NCBI GenBank assembly: GCA_900320905.1
Contig: ONTZ01000023.1
Span: 1-46,225, forward strand
Direction of reading: 5' to 3'
DNA from: an uncultured Prevotella sp.
GTDB taxonomy: Bacteria; Bacteroidota; Bacteroidia; Bacteroidales; Bacteroidaceae
Length of the DNA: 46,225 nucleotides
Both the position numbers and the translations under genes were made by a program. The notes under the pieces are model-generated. The model was given only the letters and a program-made list of their open reading frames with translations, had not been told where the DNA came from and searched no databases. Below, piece after piece: positions 25,503-33,242 of this stretch. Each line of letters starts with the position of its first letter. The first letter of the stretch is position 1.

Positions 25503-27199
25503 TGTTTAGATTTGAAGACCCCATATATCTCTGGCTGTTGGTGCTGATACCCATATTGGCACTGGTCAGGTTTGTGACATATAGAAATCAGAAAAAGCGA
25601 CTCCGTAAGTTTGGCGACTTGAAGTTACTGAAAGCCCTGATGCCTGATGTATCCCATTTTCGTCCACGCGTGAAGTTCTGGTTGCTGTTGGCAGCCCTCG
25701 CCCTGTTGATTGTGATGCTGGCCCGTCCGCAGATGGGTACGAAGATCAGTCAGGAGAAACGGACCGGTATCGAGACCATCATTGCCTTGGATATCTCCAA
25801 CTCTATGTTGGCAGAGGATATTGTGCCCAGTCGTCTGGATCGTAGTAAGATGATGGTGGAGAATCTGGTGGATCATTTCACCAACGACAAGATCGGCCTC
25901 ATAGTGTTTGCGGGTGATGCCTTTGTGCAGTTGCCTATCACGAGCGACTATGTATCTGCCAAGATGTTTCTGTCGAGTATCGACCCGTCAATGATGGCTA
26001 CCCAGGGTACGGACATTGCGACAGCCATTAATATGGCGGTCAGCAGTTTCACCCAGGAAGAGGGTATTGGTAAGGCTGTTATCGTGATTACCGATGGTGA
26101 AGACCACGAGGGTGGGGCCTTGGAGGCCGCAGAGGAAGCCAAGAAGAAAGGTATGAGTGTCTATGTGCTGGGTGTCGGTAGTACGCAGGGCGCCCCGATT
26201 CCCATTCCCGGTACAGGCGACTATATGAAGGACAATACGGGTAATACTGTGATGTCGGCCTTGAATGAGGAGATGTGTCGTCAGGTGGCTCAGGCCGGTG
26301 GTGGCGTGTATATCCACGTGGAGAACAACAGTGCTGCCCAGCAACAACTCGACAACGAACTCGACAAACTCTCGAAGAAAGAAACCTCCACGACGGTTTA
26401 TAGCGATTTCGATGAACAGTTCCAGGCCTTCGGCATCCTTGCCCTTCTGTTGCTGATTATTGAAATCTGTATTTTCGACCGCCGGAACCCGTTGCTGAAG
26501 AATCTGTCGTTGTTCAGCAAGAAGAAGGTGGTAACCCTAATGTTGTTGCTGGTCGCCATGAGCGTATCGGCCCAGACCGACCGTCAGTATATCCGTCAGG
26601 GCAACAAGCAGTTTAATGCCGGAGACTATCCCAATGCGGAGGTGTCATACCGAAAGGCGGTAGAGAAGAACCCGAAGAACCCGCAGGCTGTGTATAATCT
26701 AGGTAATGCCTTGATGGCGCAGAAGAAAGACTCGGCAGCCATCGAACAGTTCCAGAACGCTTCGAAGTTGGAGACGAACCCCTTGCGCAAATACCAGTCG
26801 TTCCATAATATGGGTGTCATTTGTCAGTCGCATAAGATGTACGGTGAGGCGATAGAGGCCTATAAGAATGCCCTGCGTCTGAATCCGGCAGATGATGAGA
26901 CCCGCTACAACCTGATTCTCTGTAAGCATGAGAAAGAGAAACAGGATCAGAACAAGCAAAATCAGGATCAGAACAAACAGGATCAGAAACAAGACGATAA
27001 GAAAGACCAGCAGAAGCAGGATCAAAATAAAGACAAGGATAAGCAAGACCAGAAGAAGGAGGAGCCGAAGCCTCAGATGAGTAAGGACAATGCCGAGCAA
27101 CTGTTGAATGCAGCCATGCAACAGGAGAAACAGACTCAGGATCGTCTGAAAAAGGCTCAGCAACAGCCCCAGCGTCGGAATATCCTGAAGAACTGGTGA
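25502..27199 (+). CDS. BatB-BatC fusion (VWA domain plus TPR repeats)
   Basis: Residues 1-335 match BatB: two transmembrane helices, VWA domain with DISNSM (about 98) and TDGEDHEGG, then another helix (FGILALLLLIIEICIF). Residues about 343-361 (VVTLMLLLVAMSVSAQ) look like the former signal peptide of BatC, now internal. About 365-475 holds three TPR repeats (YIRQGNKQFNAGDYPNAEVSYRKAVEKNP and two more). The tail is a Lys/Gln/Asp low-complexity stretch followed by AEQLLNAAMQQE. In B. fragilis batB and batC are separate genes as originally described. Here one frame runs through both without a stop. Confidence 0.9.
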   Translation: MFRFEDPIYLWLLVLIPILALVRFVTYRNQKKRLRKFGDLKLLKALMPDVSHFRPRVKFWLLLAALALLIVMLARPQMGTKISQEKRTGIETIIALDISNSMLAEDIVPSRLDRSKMMVENLVDHFTNDKIGLIVFAGDAFVQLPITSDYVSAKMFLSSIDPSMMATQGTDIATAINMAVSSFTQEEGIGKAVIVITDGEDHEGGALEAAEEAKKKGMSVYVLGVGSTQGAPIPIPGTGDYMKDNTGNTVMSALNEEMCRQVAQAGGGVYIHVENNSAAQQQLDNELDKLSKKETSTTVYSDFDEQFQAFGILALLLLIIEICIFDRRNPLLKNLSLFSKKKVVTLMLLLVAMSVSAQTDRQYIRQGNKQFNAGDYPNAEVSYRKAVEKNPKNPQAVYNLGNALMAQKKDSAAIEQFQNASKLETNPLRKYQSFHNMGVICQSHKMYGEAIEAYKNALRLNPADDETRYNLILCKHEKEKQDQNKQNQDQNKQDQKQDDKKDQQKQDQNKDKDKQDQKKEEPKPQMSKDNAEQLLNAAMQQEKQTQDRLKKAQQQPQRRNILKNW

Positions 27200-27203
27200 T
27201 AGG

Positions 27204-27330
27204 AGTGAAAAGTGAGAAGTGAGAAGTGAATAGTGAAATGAAGAATATTATATATGGAGAAGCGAAGGTGAATTGGAAAGTGAAGGTGCTTCTGGTACTT
27301 TTCACTTTTCACTTTTCACTTTTCACTTCA
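27204..27330. repeat. Inverted GTGAAAAGTGA / TTTTCACTTTTCAC repeats around the batD start
   Basis: GTGAAAAGTGAGAAGTGA-type sequence (27205-27238) lies upstream of the start. Four copies of TTTTCACTT-type sequence (27299-27330) lie inside the gene, complementary to it. A transcript could fold the start region into a long stem of about 30 pairs with mismatches. The downstream arm encodes FTFHFSLFTS of the signal peptide. Confidence 0.7.
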
Positions 27331-29856
27331 ATGGCGCAGACTCTGACTGCCTCGGCTCCCTCGCAGGTTGCTGTGGGTGAGCAGTTCCGTTTGACCTATA
27401 CCATCAATACACAGAATGTCAGCGAGTTCCGTGCAGGGCATATCCCTGACGAACTGGAAGTGCTGATAGGGCCGAACCGTTCCATGCAGTCCAGTTATCA
27501 GATGGTCAACGGACATACGAGTTCCTCGTCGTCGATTACCTATACCTATATCGTTGCAGCCACAAAGAACGGCTCCTATACCATACCAGCCGCCCACGCT
27601 GTGGTGGATGGCAAGAGCATCGCCTCGAATGCCCTGAAGATTACGGTTTCGGGTAATGCCCGCAGTCAGGCCAATGGTGGCGGCGGACAGCAGCGTCAGC
27701 GTGGCGATGAGGGTGCAGAACTCCGTGATGCCGGTAGCCGTATCTCTGGCTCCGACTTGTTTATCAAGGTCAGTGCCAATAAGAAACGTGTCTATGAGCA
27801 GGAGCCTATCCTGCTGACCTATAAGGTCTATACACTGGTCTCTCTCACGCAGTTGGAAGGTAAGATGCCTGACTTGAAGGGTTTCCATACCCAAGAGGTG
27901 GATCTGCCGCAGCAGAAGAGTTTCAAGATCGAAACAGTCAATGGCCGTCCCTATCGTACCGTGACTTGGAGCCAGTATGTGATGTTCCCGCAGTTGACGG
28001 GCAAACTTGAAATACCGAGTATCACCTTCAACGGTATCGTGGTGCAGCAGAACCGTAATATCGATCCCTTTGAAGCCTTCTTCAACGGCGGTTCCGGTTA
28101 TATTGAGGTGAAGAAACAGATTCAGGCGCCGGGCATAGAGATTCAGGTGGATCCGTTGCCTGCACGTCCTGCCAATTTCTCCGGTGGCGTGGGTAAGTTT
28201 AATATCTCTGCACAACTCGACAAAACGGAGGTGAAGGCTAACGACCCCGTCAAACTGCATCTGGTAATCAGTGGTATTGGTAACCTGAAACTCATCAAGC
28301 AACCAGCGGTAGAGTTCCCGAAAGACTTCGACAAGTATGATGCCAAGATCACCGATAAGACCAAACTCACTGCCAATGGCTTGGAGGGCTCGATGATCTA
28401 CGACATCCTCGCCGTGCCGCGCCATCAGGGTAAATATGAGATACCGCCCATCGAGTTTACCTATTTCGATACGGTGGCCAAGCGATACGAGACCGTCAGG
28501 ACAGAGGGCTTCACACTCAATGTGGCCAAGGGAGCCGGTACCAGTAGTGTCAGTGATTTCACGGGTCAGGAAGACCTCCAACTGTTGGGTAAGGACATCC
28601 GTCATATCAAGACAGGTGATACGCGTCAGCACTCGCTCGATGACTTCTTCTTCGGTTCTACGGGCTACTGGATAGCATTGGCTGTTCTTGCACTCATTTT
28701 CATCTCGCTGTTTGTTATCTTCCGTCAGCGTGCCATCGAGAATGCCAATATCACCAAGCGTCGTGCCGGTAAGGCCAACAAGGTGGCTACAAAACGTCTG
28801 AAGAAAGCCTCGAGACTGATGGCAGACAACAAGCCCGGTGAGTTCTATGACGAGGTGCTCCGTGCCCTTTGGGGCTATGTGGGTGATAAACTCAATATGC
28901 CTGTTGAGCAGTTATCGCACGACAATATCAGTCAGCGTCTGGCAGACAGGAATGTGAATGAAGATACGATAGCCCAGTTTATGGGTGCCCTCGACGAGTG
29001 TGAGTTTGAGCGTTATGCCCCAGGCGATCCCAAGGGTAATATGAATAAGGTATTTGATAAGGCCATGACGGCTATTGAGAAGATTGAAGAGACGATGAAG
29101 AAGCGTCGCTCGGCGAAGCCGGTGACTGCCGTCTTGCTGATGCTCATGTTGCCGCTCTGCGCACAGGCTGTCACCAAGACTGAGGCCGACAGTGCTTACG
29201 TGAGAGGTGAATACCAGCAGGCCATCAAGGATTATGAGGCCTTGTTGGAACAGGGTGCCTCTGCTGATCTGTACTACAATCTCGGCAACGCCTATTATCG
29301 TACGGAGAATATCACCCGTGCCGTGTTGAATTACGAACGTGCCCTGCTGTTGTCGCCTGGCGACAAGGATATCCGCTTTAATCTCCAGATGGCCCGTTCG
29401 AAGACCATCGACAAGATCACGCCTGAACAGGAGATGTTCTTCGTCACATGGTACCGTTCATTGGTTAATCTGACCAGTGTTGATGGTTGGGCTAATGTCG
29501 CTCTGATCTCATTGGCCCTCGCCATCGTTCTGGCTCTGTTGTATCTCTTCTCTGAACGCATTTGGTTGCGCAAGGTGGGCTTCTTTGGAGCCATCATCCT
29601 CCTTGTCTTCTTCCTGTTGGGCAATGTTTTTGCTTATCAGCAGAAAGACCTGCTCGTTCATCGTCGTGGAGCCATCGTGACGGCTCCTGCTGTCACGGTG
29701 AAGAGTACGCCCGCCAAACAGGGTACGGATCTGTTTATCCTGCATGAGGGCACGAAGGTGACCATCACCGACGGCTCCATGAAAGACTGGAAGGGCATCC
29801 GCCTTGCGGATGGTAAGGAAGGTTGGATAGAAACCCGGCAAATAGAATCGATATAG
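27238..29856 (+). CDS. BatD-BatE fusion (oxygen tolerance protein plus TPR/SH3)
   Basis: The chosen ATG gives 872 residues; GTG at 27226 or 27280 is also possible. Residues up to about 35 contain a signal peptide ending TSMAQ. About 38-475 is the beta-sandwich BatD region, with a transmembrane helix after it (YWIALAVLALIFISLFVIF) and a helical region. At residue 620 an internal ATG starts MKKRRSAKPVTAVLLML, which looks like the former BatE signal peptide. Two TPR repeats follow (YVRGEYQQAIKDYEALLEQG, LYYNLGNAYYRTENITRAVLNYERAL), two transmembrane helices, and an SH3-like end (VTVKSTPAKQGTDLFILHEGTKV...WKGIRLADGKEGWI). BatE could also be made from the internal start. Confidence 0.88.
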   Translation: MKNIIYGEAKVNWKVKVLLVLFTFHFSLFTSMAQTLTASAPSQVAVGEQFRLTYTINTQNVSEFRAGHIPDELEVLIGPNRSMQSSYQMVNGHTSSSSSITYTYIVAATKNGSYTIPAAHAVVDGKSIASNALKITVSGNARSQANGGGGQQRQRGDEGAELRDAGSRISGSDLFIKVSANKKRVYEQEPILLTYKVYTLVSLTQLEGKMPDLKGFHTQEVDLPQQKSFKIETVNGRPYRTVTWSQYVMFPQLTGKLEIPSITFNGIVVQQNRNIDPFEAFFNGGSGYIEVKKQIQAPGIEIQVDPLPARPANFSGGVGKFNISAQLDKTEVKANDPVKLHLVISGIGNLKLIKQPAVEFPKDFDKYDAKITDKTKLTANGLEGSMIYDILAVPRHQGKYEIPPIEFTYFDTVAKRYETVRTEGFTLNVAKGAGTSSVSDFTGQEDLQLLGKDIRHIKTGDTRQHSLDDFFFGSTGYWIALAVLALIFISLFVIFRQRAIENANITKRRAGKANKVATKRLKKASRLMADNKPGEFYDEVLRALWGYVGDKLNMPVEQLSHDNISQRLADRNVNEDTIAQFMGALDECEFERYAPGDPKGNMNKVFDKAMTAIEKIEETMKKRRSAKPVTAVLLMLMLPLCAQAVTKTEADSAYVRGEYQQAIKDYEALLEQGASADLYYNLGNAYYRTENITRAVLNYERALLLSPGDKDIRFNLQMARSKTIDKITPEQEMFFVTWYRSLVNLTSVDGWANVALISLALAIVLALLYLFSERIWLRKVGFFGAIILLVFFLLGNVFAYQQKDLLVHRRGAIVTAPAVTVKSTPAKQGTDLFILHEGTKVTITDGSMKDWKGIRLADGKEGWIETRQIESI

Positions 29857-29859
29857 TTT

Positions 29860-30552
29860 ATGGATTGGCAGGCGTTGATAGACTTAGATAAGCAATTGCT
29901 GTTGTGGTTTAACGGCAGTCAGTCGTTATATCTTGACTCCTTGGTTCGTACGCTCACCAATGCCCTGACGTGGATACCGTTCTATCTGACCCTGTTCTAT
30001 GTCGTCATCAAGAACAATGAGAATATGCAGAAGATCCTGCTGGTGTTGGCCTCTGCAGGCCTCTGTGTCCTCATTGCCGGTACCATCGATGACACCATCG
30101 TCAAACCCACGGTGGCCCGTTGGCGTCCCACCCATGATCCACAGATTGGGCTGCTGGTGGATATCGTCGACGGATACAGGGGAGGGAATTATGGTTTCTT
30201 CTCTGCCCATGCGGCCAACACCTTCAGCATCGCCATCTTTTTCTGGTGGCTGGTGCGCAGCCGACTCCTGACTACTGCGATGGTGATCTGGTCGCTGACC
30301 AACTGTTGGACGCGCCTCTATCTGGGTGTTCATTATCCTGGCGACATATTGTGTGGTCTTTGCTGGGGAGCCTGTGCAGGCTCTCTCGCCTATTGGCTTT
30401 ACCTGCGTATGGCCTCTCGTTTGTCCACTGGTATGAATTTTACTTCGTCACATTACACGAAGACGGGTTATCTGCGTAGTGATGCCGACGTGCCTGTCAG
30501 TATGTTGGTCTTCTCGCTCCTGTATGCCCTTCTCCGTGCTGCCTTTGCATAA
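29860..30552 (+). CDS. PAP2-family membrane phosphatase
   Basis: This 230-residue integral membrane protein has the three phosphatase motifs of the PAP2 superfamily: KPTVARWRP (about 86-94), GFFSAHAANTF (about 112-122) and TRLYLGVHYPGDI (about 152-164), with about five to six transmembrane helices. Likely substrates are lipid phosphates such as undecaprenyl diphosphate or phosphatidylglycerol phosphate; the sequence alone does not decide. It starts 4 bases after the BatD-BatE gene and precedes queA by 15 bases, so it is probably in the same transcript. Confidence 0.9.
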   Translation: MDWQALIDLDKQLLLWFNGSQSLYLDSLVRTLTNALTWIPFYLTLFYVVIKNNENMQKILLVLASAGLCVLIAGTIDDTIVKPTVARWRPTHDPQIGLLVDIVDGYRGGNYGFFSAHAANTFSIAIFFWWLVRSRLLTTAMVIWSLTNCWTRLYLGVHYPGDILCGLCWGACAGSLAYWLYLRMASRLSTGMNFTSSHYTKTGYLRSDADVPVSMLVFSLLYALLRAAFA

Positions 30553-30567
30553 ATATTGTTTGAACAG

Positions 30568-31821
30568 ATGACAGATCCCCGACATATCCATATCAGCGAC
30601 TATAACTATCCGCTTCCCGACGATCGTATCGCCAAGTTCCCCATGGCCCGTCGCGACCACTCCAAGTTACTTATTTATAGGAAGGGTGAGGTAGGAGAGG
30701 ATGTCTTCTACAATTTGCCGAACTATCTGCCGGAAGGAGCGTTGATGGTATTCAATAATACCAAGGTCATCCAGGCCCGCATGCATTTCCGCAAGGATAC
30801 GGGAGCCTTGATAGAAGTGTTCCTGTTGGAACCGGCCGAGCCTTCTGACTACGAACTGATGTTCCAGACCACAAGTCATTGTGCTTGGTATTGCTTGGTG
30901 GGCAATCTGAAAAAGTGGAAAGAAGGCCCGCTGACGAGAGAGATAATCATAAATAATGAAACGATAACGATGACGGCGATGCGCGGAGAGATTCATGGTA
31001 CCAGCCATCGCATCGATTTCGAGTGGACGGGTGCGTGTTCTTTTGCCGAAATCATCGACGCCATGGGAGAATTGCCCATCCCGCCGTATCTCAACCGTGC
31101 GACGCAGGAGAGTGACAAGACTACCTATCAGACGGTCTATTCGAAGATTAAGGGCAGTGTGGCTGCCCCGACTGCCGGACTGCATTTCACGCCGGAGGTG
31201 CTACAAGCCATCGATGCGCATGGCATCGACCGTGAAGAACTCACGCTGCATGTAGGAGCCGGTACGTTCAAGCCTGTGAAGAGCGAGGAGATAGAAGGCC
31301 ATGAGATGCATACCGAGTATATCAGCGTGCGCCGCGAGACCATCGCCAAACTGATTCGCCATGAGGGAAAGGCCATTGCCGTCGGCACCACGAGTGTCCG
31401 TACGTTGGAAAGTCTCTACTATATGGGCCTGAAGGTTCTTCGCAACCCCAACCTCACCGAAGATCAACTTCACGTCGCCCAGTGGGAGCCCTACGAGAAT
31501 CATGGGGACTGGCTCCCTGATACAAGCGCAGCGTCGGATCAGGTGCCTGTCCCCGTGATTCTCAGCCTCAAGGCCCTCGCCTCTTGGATGGATGCCCACG
31601 ACTTGCCAGTGCTCCACAGCAGCACCCAGATCATCATCGCTCCAGGCTATGACTACAAGATAGTGAAGATGCTGGTGACGAACTTCCACCAGCCGCAGTC
31701 CACGCTGCTCCTGCTTGTGAGTGCCTTCGTCAAGGGCGACTGGCGCAAGATCTACGACTATGCCCTCAGCCATGATTTCCGTTTCCTGAGTTATGGCGAC
31801 TCTTCTTTACTGATTCCGTAA
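30568..31821 (+). CDS. queA: S-adenosylmethionine:tRNA ribosyltransferase-isomerase QueA
   Basis: QueA builds epoxyqueuosine on tRNA by transferring the ribosyl part of SAM to 7-aminomethyl-7-deazaguanine. The ATG at 30568 gives 417 residues; a TTG four codons upstream is less likely. Family motifs are visible: YPLPDDRIAKFP at the start, FNNTKVIQARM, SVAAPTAGLHFTPEVL, LHVGAGTFKPV, AVGTTSVRTLES, and NFHQPQSTLLLLVSAF near the end. The protein is longer than the E. coli enzyme (about 356) because of an insert around residues 285-325 (NPNLTEDQLHVAQWEPYENHG region), which is seen in Bacteroidota enzymes. Confidence 0.95.
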   Translation: MTDPRHIHISDYNYPLPDDRIAKFPMARRDHSKLLIYRKGEVGEDVFYNLPNYLPEGALMVFNNTKVIQARMHFRKDTGALIEVFLLEPAEPSDYELMFQTTSHCAWYCLVGNLKKWKEGPLTREIIINNETITMTAMRGEIHGTSHRIDFEWTGACSFAEIIDAMGELPIPPYLNRATQESDKTTYQTVYSKIKGSVAAPTAGLHFTPEVLQAIDAHGIDREELTLHVGAGTFKPVKSEEIEGHEMHTEYISVRRETIAKLIRHEGKAIAVGTTSVRTLESLYYMGLKVLRNPNLTEDQLHVAQWEPYENHGDWLPDTSAASDQVPVPVILSLKALASWMDAHDLPVLHSSTQIIIAPGYDYKIVKMLVTNFHQPQSTLLLLVSAFVKGDWRKIYDYALSHDFRFLSYGDSSLLIP

Positions 31822-31842
31822 TCACTTAAAAACGAAATAGAT

Positions 31843-32634
31843 ATGAAAACTTCTTTAAGAATATTGTTGGTTGGCTTTCTGGCTTTTGTCTCTACCGTGC
31901 TGATGGCCCAGAGCAAGACCCTGTTGATCTCTGAGTCGGGGCTTCCCTATACCGAACAGACGTGGTATGCCTATGGTGTCGGTGCGCCGCTCGACGAGAG
32001 TGATATCACCAGCAACTGGAACCTTGGCAAGCGCATCGTCTCTGCCGCCTACACCAAGGAAGGCTGGCTTGTCGTCATGGCAAAGAACACAGGCTATGCC
32101 CAGCAGTCGTTTTCTCTGACCAAGGAGTGGCCCGAGGAGTGGATTGCCGAAAAGACCAGAAGTGGCTATGCCATCACCTCACTTTCCAGAAGTGAGAAGG
32201 AGTGGCTGGTGGTCATGTCGCAGGGCTCAGGCATCACCTCACAGATCGTCTGGCGCAACGAGTGGTCTGAACTGGCTCCGTGGATCACGGAACAGAAGGG
32301 CAACGGCTATTTCATCACCGATCTGGCTTTCGACGGCAAGGCATGGACCGTGGTGTTGAGTCGTACGCCGAAATATACCTCGCAGGGCTATTTCTGGGAA
32401 CCGTCCACCTCTGAGTTGATGGATCGCGTCCAGTCTAACGTCTGGGGCAGGGGATTCAATTTGCAACAGGTGGTCTATGGCGAGGGCAACTACGTGGTGG
32501 TCTATGGCAACTATGCCCGTGGTGACAATCGTTTCCAGAACCTACAGGTCAGTCCTGATGATGCCAGGGAGTATATCCGTCAACAGTGGAACCGAGGTAT
32601 CTCCATCGCCTACGTTGGCGGCGGACTCTGGTAA
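31843..32634 (+). CDS. Secreted protein with W-x-V-V repeats (DUF7477-like)
   Basis: The 263 residues start with a signal peptide (1-22, ending TVLMAQ). The mature part has four repeats of about 45-50 residues, each with a hydrophobic strand, a Trp and VVM/VVL: GWLVVMAKN, EWLVVMSQG, AWTVVLSRT and NYVVVYGNY, each followed by a Gln/Trp stretch. This matches repeats I associate with DUF7477, also found beside protein kinase domains in eukaryotes; no kinase is present here. A beta-propeller or sandwich is likely. Function is unknown. It follows queA by 21 bases. Confidence 0.75.
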   Translation: MKTSLRILLVGFLAFVSTVLMAQSKTLLISESGLPYTEQTWYAYGVGAPLDESDITSNWNLGKRIVSAAYTKEGWLVVMAKNTGYAQQSFSLTKEWPEEWIAEKTRSGYAITSLSRSEKEWLVVMSQGSGITSQIVWRNEWSELAPWITEQKGNGYFITDLAFDGKAWTVVLSRTPKYTSQGYFWEPSTSELMDRVQSNVWGRGFNLQQVVYGEGNYVVVYGNYARGDNRFQNLQVSPDDAREYIRQQWNRGISIAYVGGGLW

Positions 32635-32705
32635 AAGACAGAAACGCTGTGTTTCTATCATGTCAATTAGCGTAAAGAGGTTCCTATGGTATGTTACATA
32701 ATAAA

Positions 32706-32735
32706 CCCCGAAAGTCTTTTCTCTGACTTTCGGGG
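32706..32735 (-). terminator. Palindrome, terminator-like, second copy of the 10256-10300 element
   Basis: CCCCGAAAGTC and GACTTTCGGGG form an 11-bp stem with loop TTTTCTCT. On the minus strand it is followed by TTTATT, so it may end the short transcript starting near 32913. It also lies after the secreted repeat protein on the plus strand. The flanking GGCACTTCA and the loop match the palindrome downstream of htpG. Confidence 0.6.
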
Positions 32736-32794
32736 GCACTTCAGATTCGTTTCCGGATCGCTTAATAGACTGTCTTATGATCAGGAGCAGGTCA

Positions 32795-32887
32795 CTATAC
32801 CCGTATTCCCATAATGGTCTCCTGGACTTCAGTATTGGTGTCTTGCGTATTCTGTGAGGAACGTGCGTCTGCGTTGGTGGTGAACAT
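32795..32887 (-). CDS. Candidate 30-residue small protein
   Basis: The ORF starts MFTTNADARSSQNT and ends ETIMGIRV. It is hydrophilic, Thr/Asn/Gln-rich, with no signal or transmembrane segment. I do not recognise it. Support comes from its setting: a full promoter at 32920-32951, a leader of about 26 bases, and a terminator-like palindrome at 32706-32735. It could instead be a fortuitous frame on a small RNA of about 210 nucleotides. No Shine-Dalgarno is seen, which is not decisive in this phylum. Confidence 0.4.
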   Translation of the reverse strand: MFTTNADARSSQNTQDTNTEVQETIMGIRV

Positions 32888-32919
32888 TTTAACTTTGTCT
32901 TCTGTTGACTTTTGATGAT

Positions 32920-32951
32920 GCAAAGATACGGCGATTCTATACAGATTCCAA
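32920..32951 (-). promoter_or_regulatory. Strong promoter of a short minus-strand transcript
   Basis: The minus strand has TATCTTTGC (plus 32920-32928) and TTG (plus 32949-32951) exactly 20 bases upstream, a full Bacteroidota consensus. Transcription would start near 32913 and run to the palindrome at 32706. Confidence 0.75.
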
Positions 32952-32977
32952 GAAAAATCCCGAATTCTTCTCAAACT

Positions 32978-33130
32978 TCAAAATAATCTCGTTTTCTCAT
33001 TGTCCCATTTGCCTTCAGCCCAGAGGCTGTCCACCTCTTCATCAACCTTGCGTGCATAATAGTCACAGATAACTTGGCGGAGTTCATTGACCTCCTCCAA
33101 AGAATCACTGGGAATGGACGGTTCCGCTGA
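32978..33130 (-). pseudogene. Remnant of a small helical protein gene
   Basis: The frame is open for 50 codons and encodes a protein-like stretch (SLEEVNELRQVICDYYARKV, then DEEVDSLWAEGKWDNEK) that ends at a stop after TRLF. There is no ATG; an in-frame TGA lies just upstream, while a short frame (MISGTVHSQ) starts from the promoter side in another phase. The sequence resembles small hypothetical proteins of Bacteroidales, but I cannot name the family. It seems truncated at both ends, with the 3' break at the TTTTGAAGTTTGAGAA sequence also found at 56-72. Confidence 0.5.
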
Positions 33131-33184
33131 TCATAATGATTGTCAGAACCGACGATTATATTAATATAAAAGAAAACACACGGT

Positions 33185-33214
33185 GCAAAGGTGCAACTTT
33201 TTTGATACAAACAA
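33185..33214 (-). promoter_or_regulatory. Possible promoter of the remnant gene
   Basis: On the minus strand CACCTTTGC (plus 33185-33193) differs from TAnnTTTGC at one position, and TTG (plus 33212-33214) is 18 bases upstream. It points into the decayed gene at 33130-32978. Confidence 0.4.
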
Positions 33215-33242
33215 ACATCTTTCGGTTATGTTCTAGTCAGAG

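Noticed and set aside
27328-28632. 434-codon minus-strand frame
   Set aside because: It is opposite the clearly conserved BatD coding region; its His/Leu/Thr-rich composition is typical of antisense shadows.
32971-33210. 79-codon minus-strand frame as an intact gene
   Set aside because: The protein-like signal is in a different frame (32978-33130); this frame is only the open phase over the remnant.
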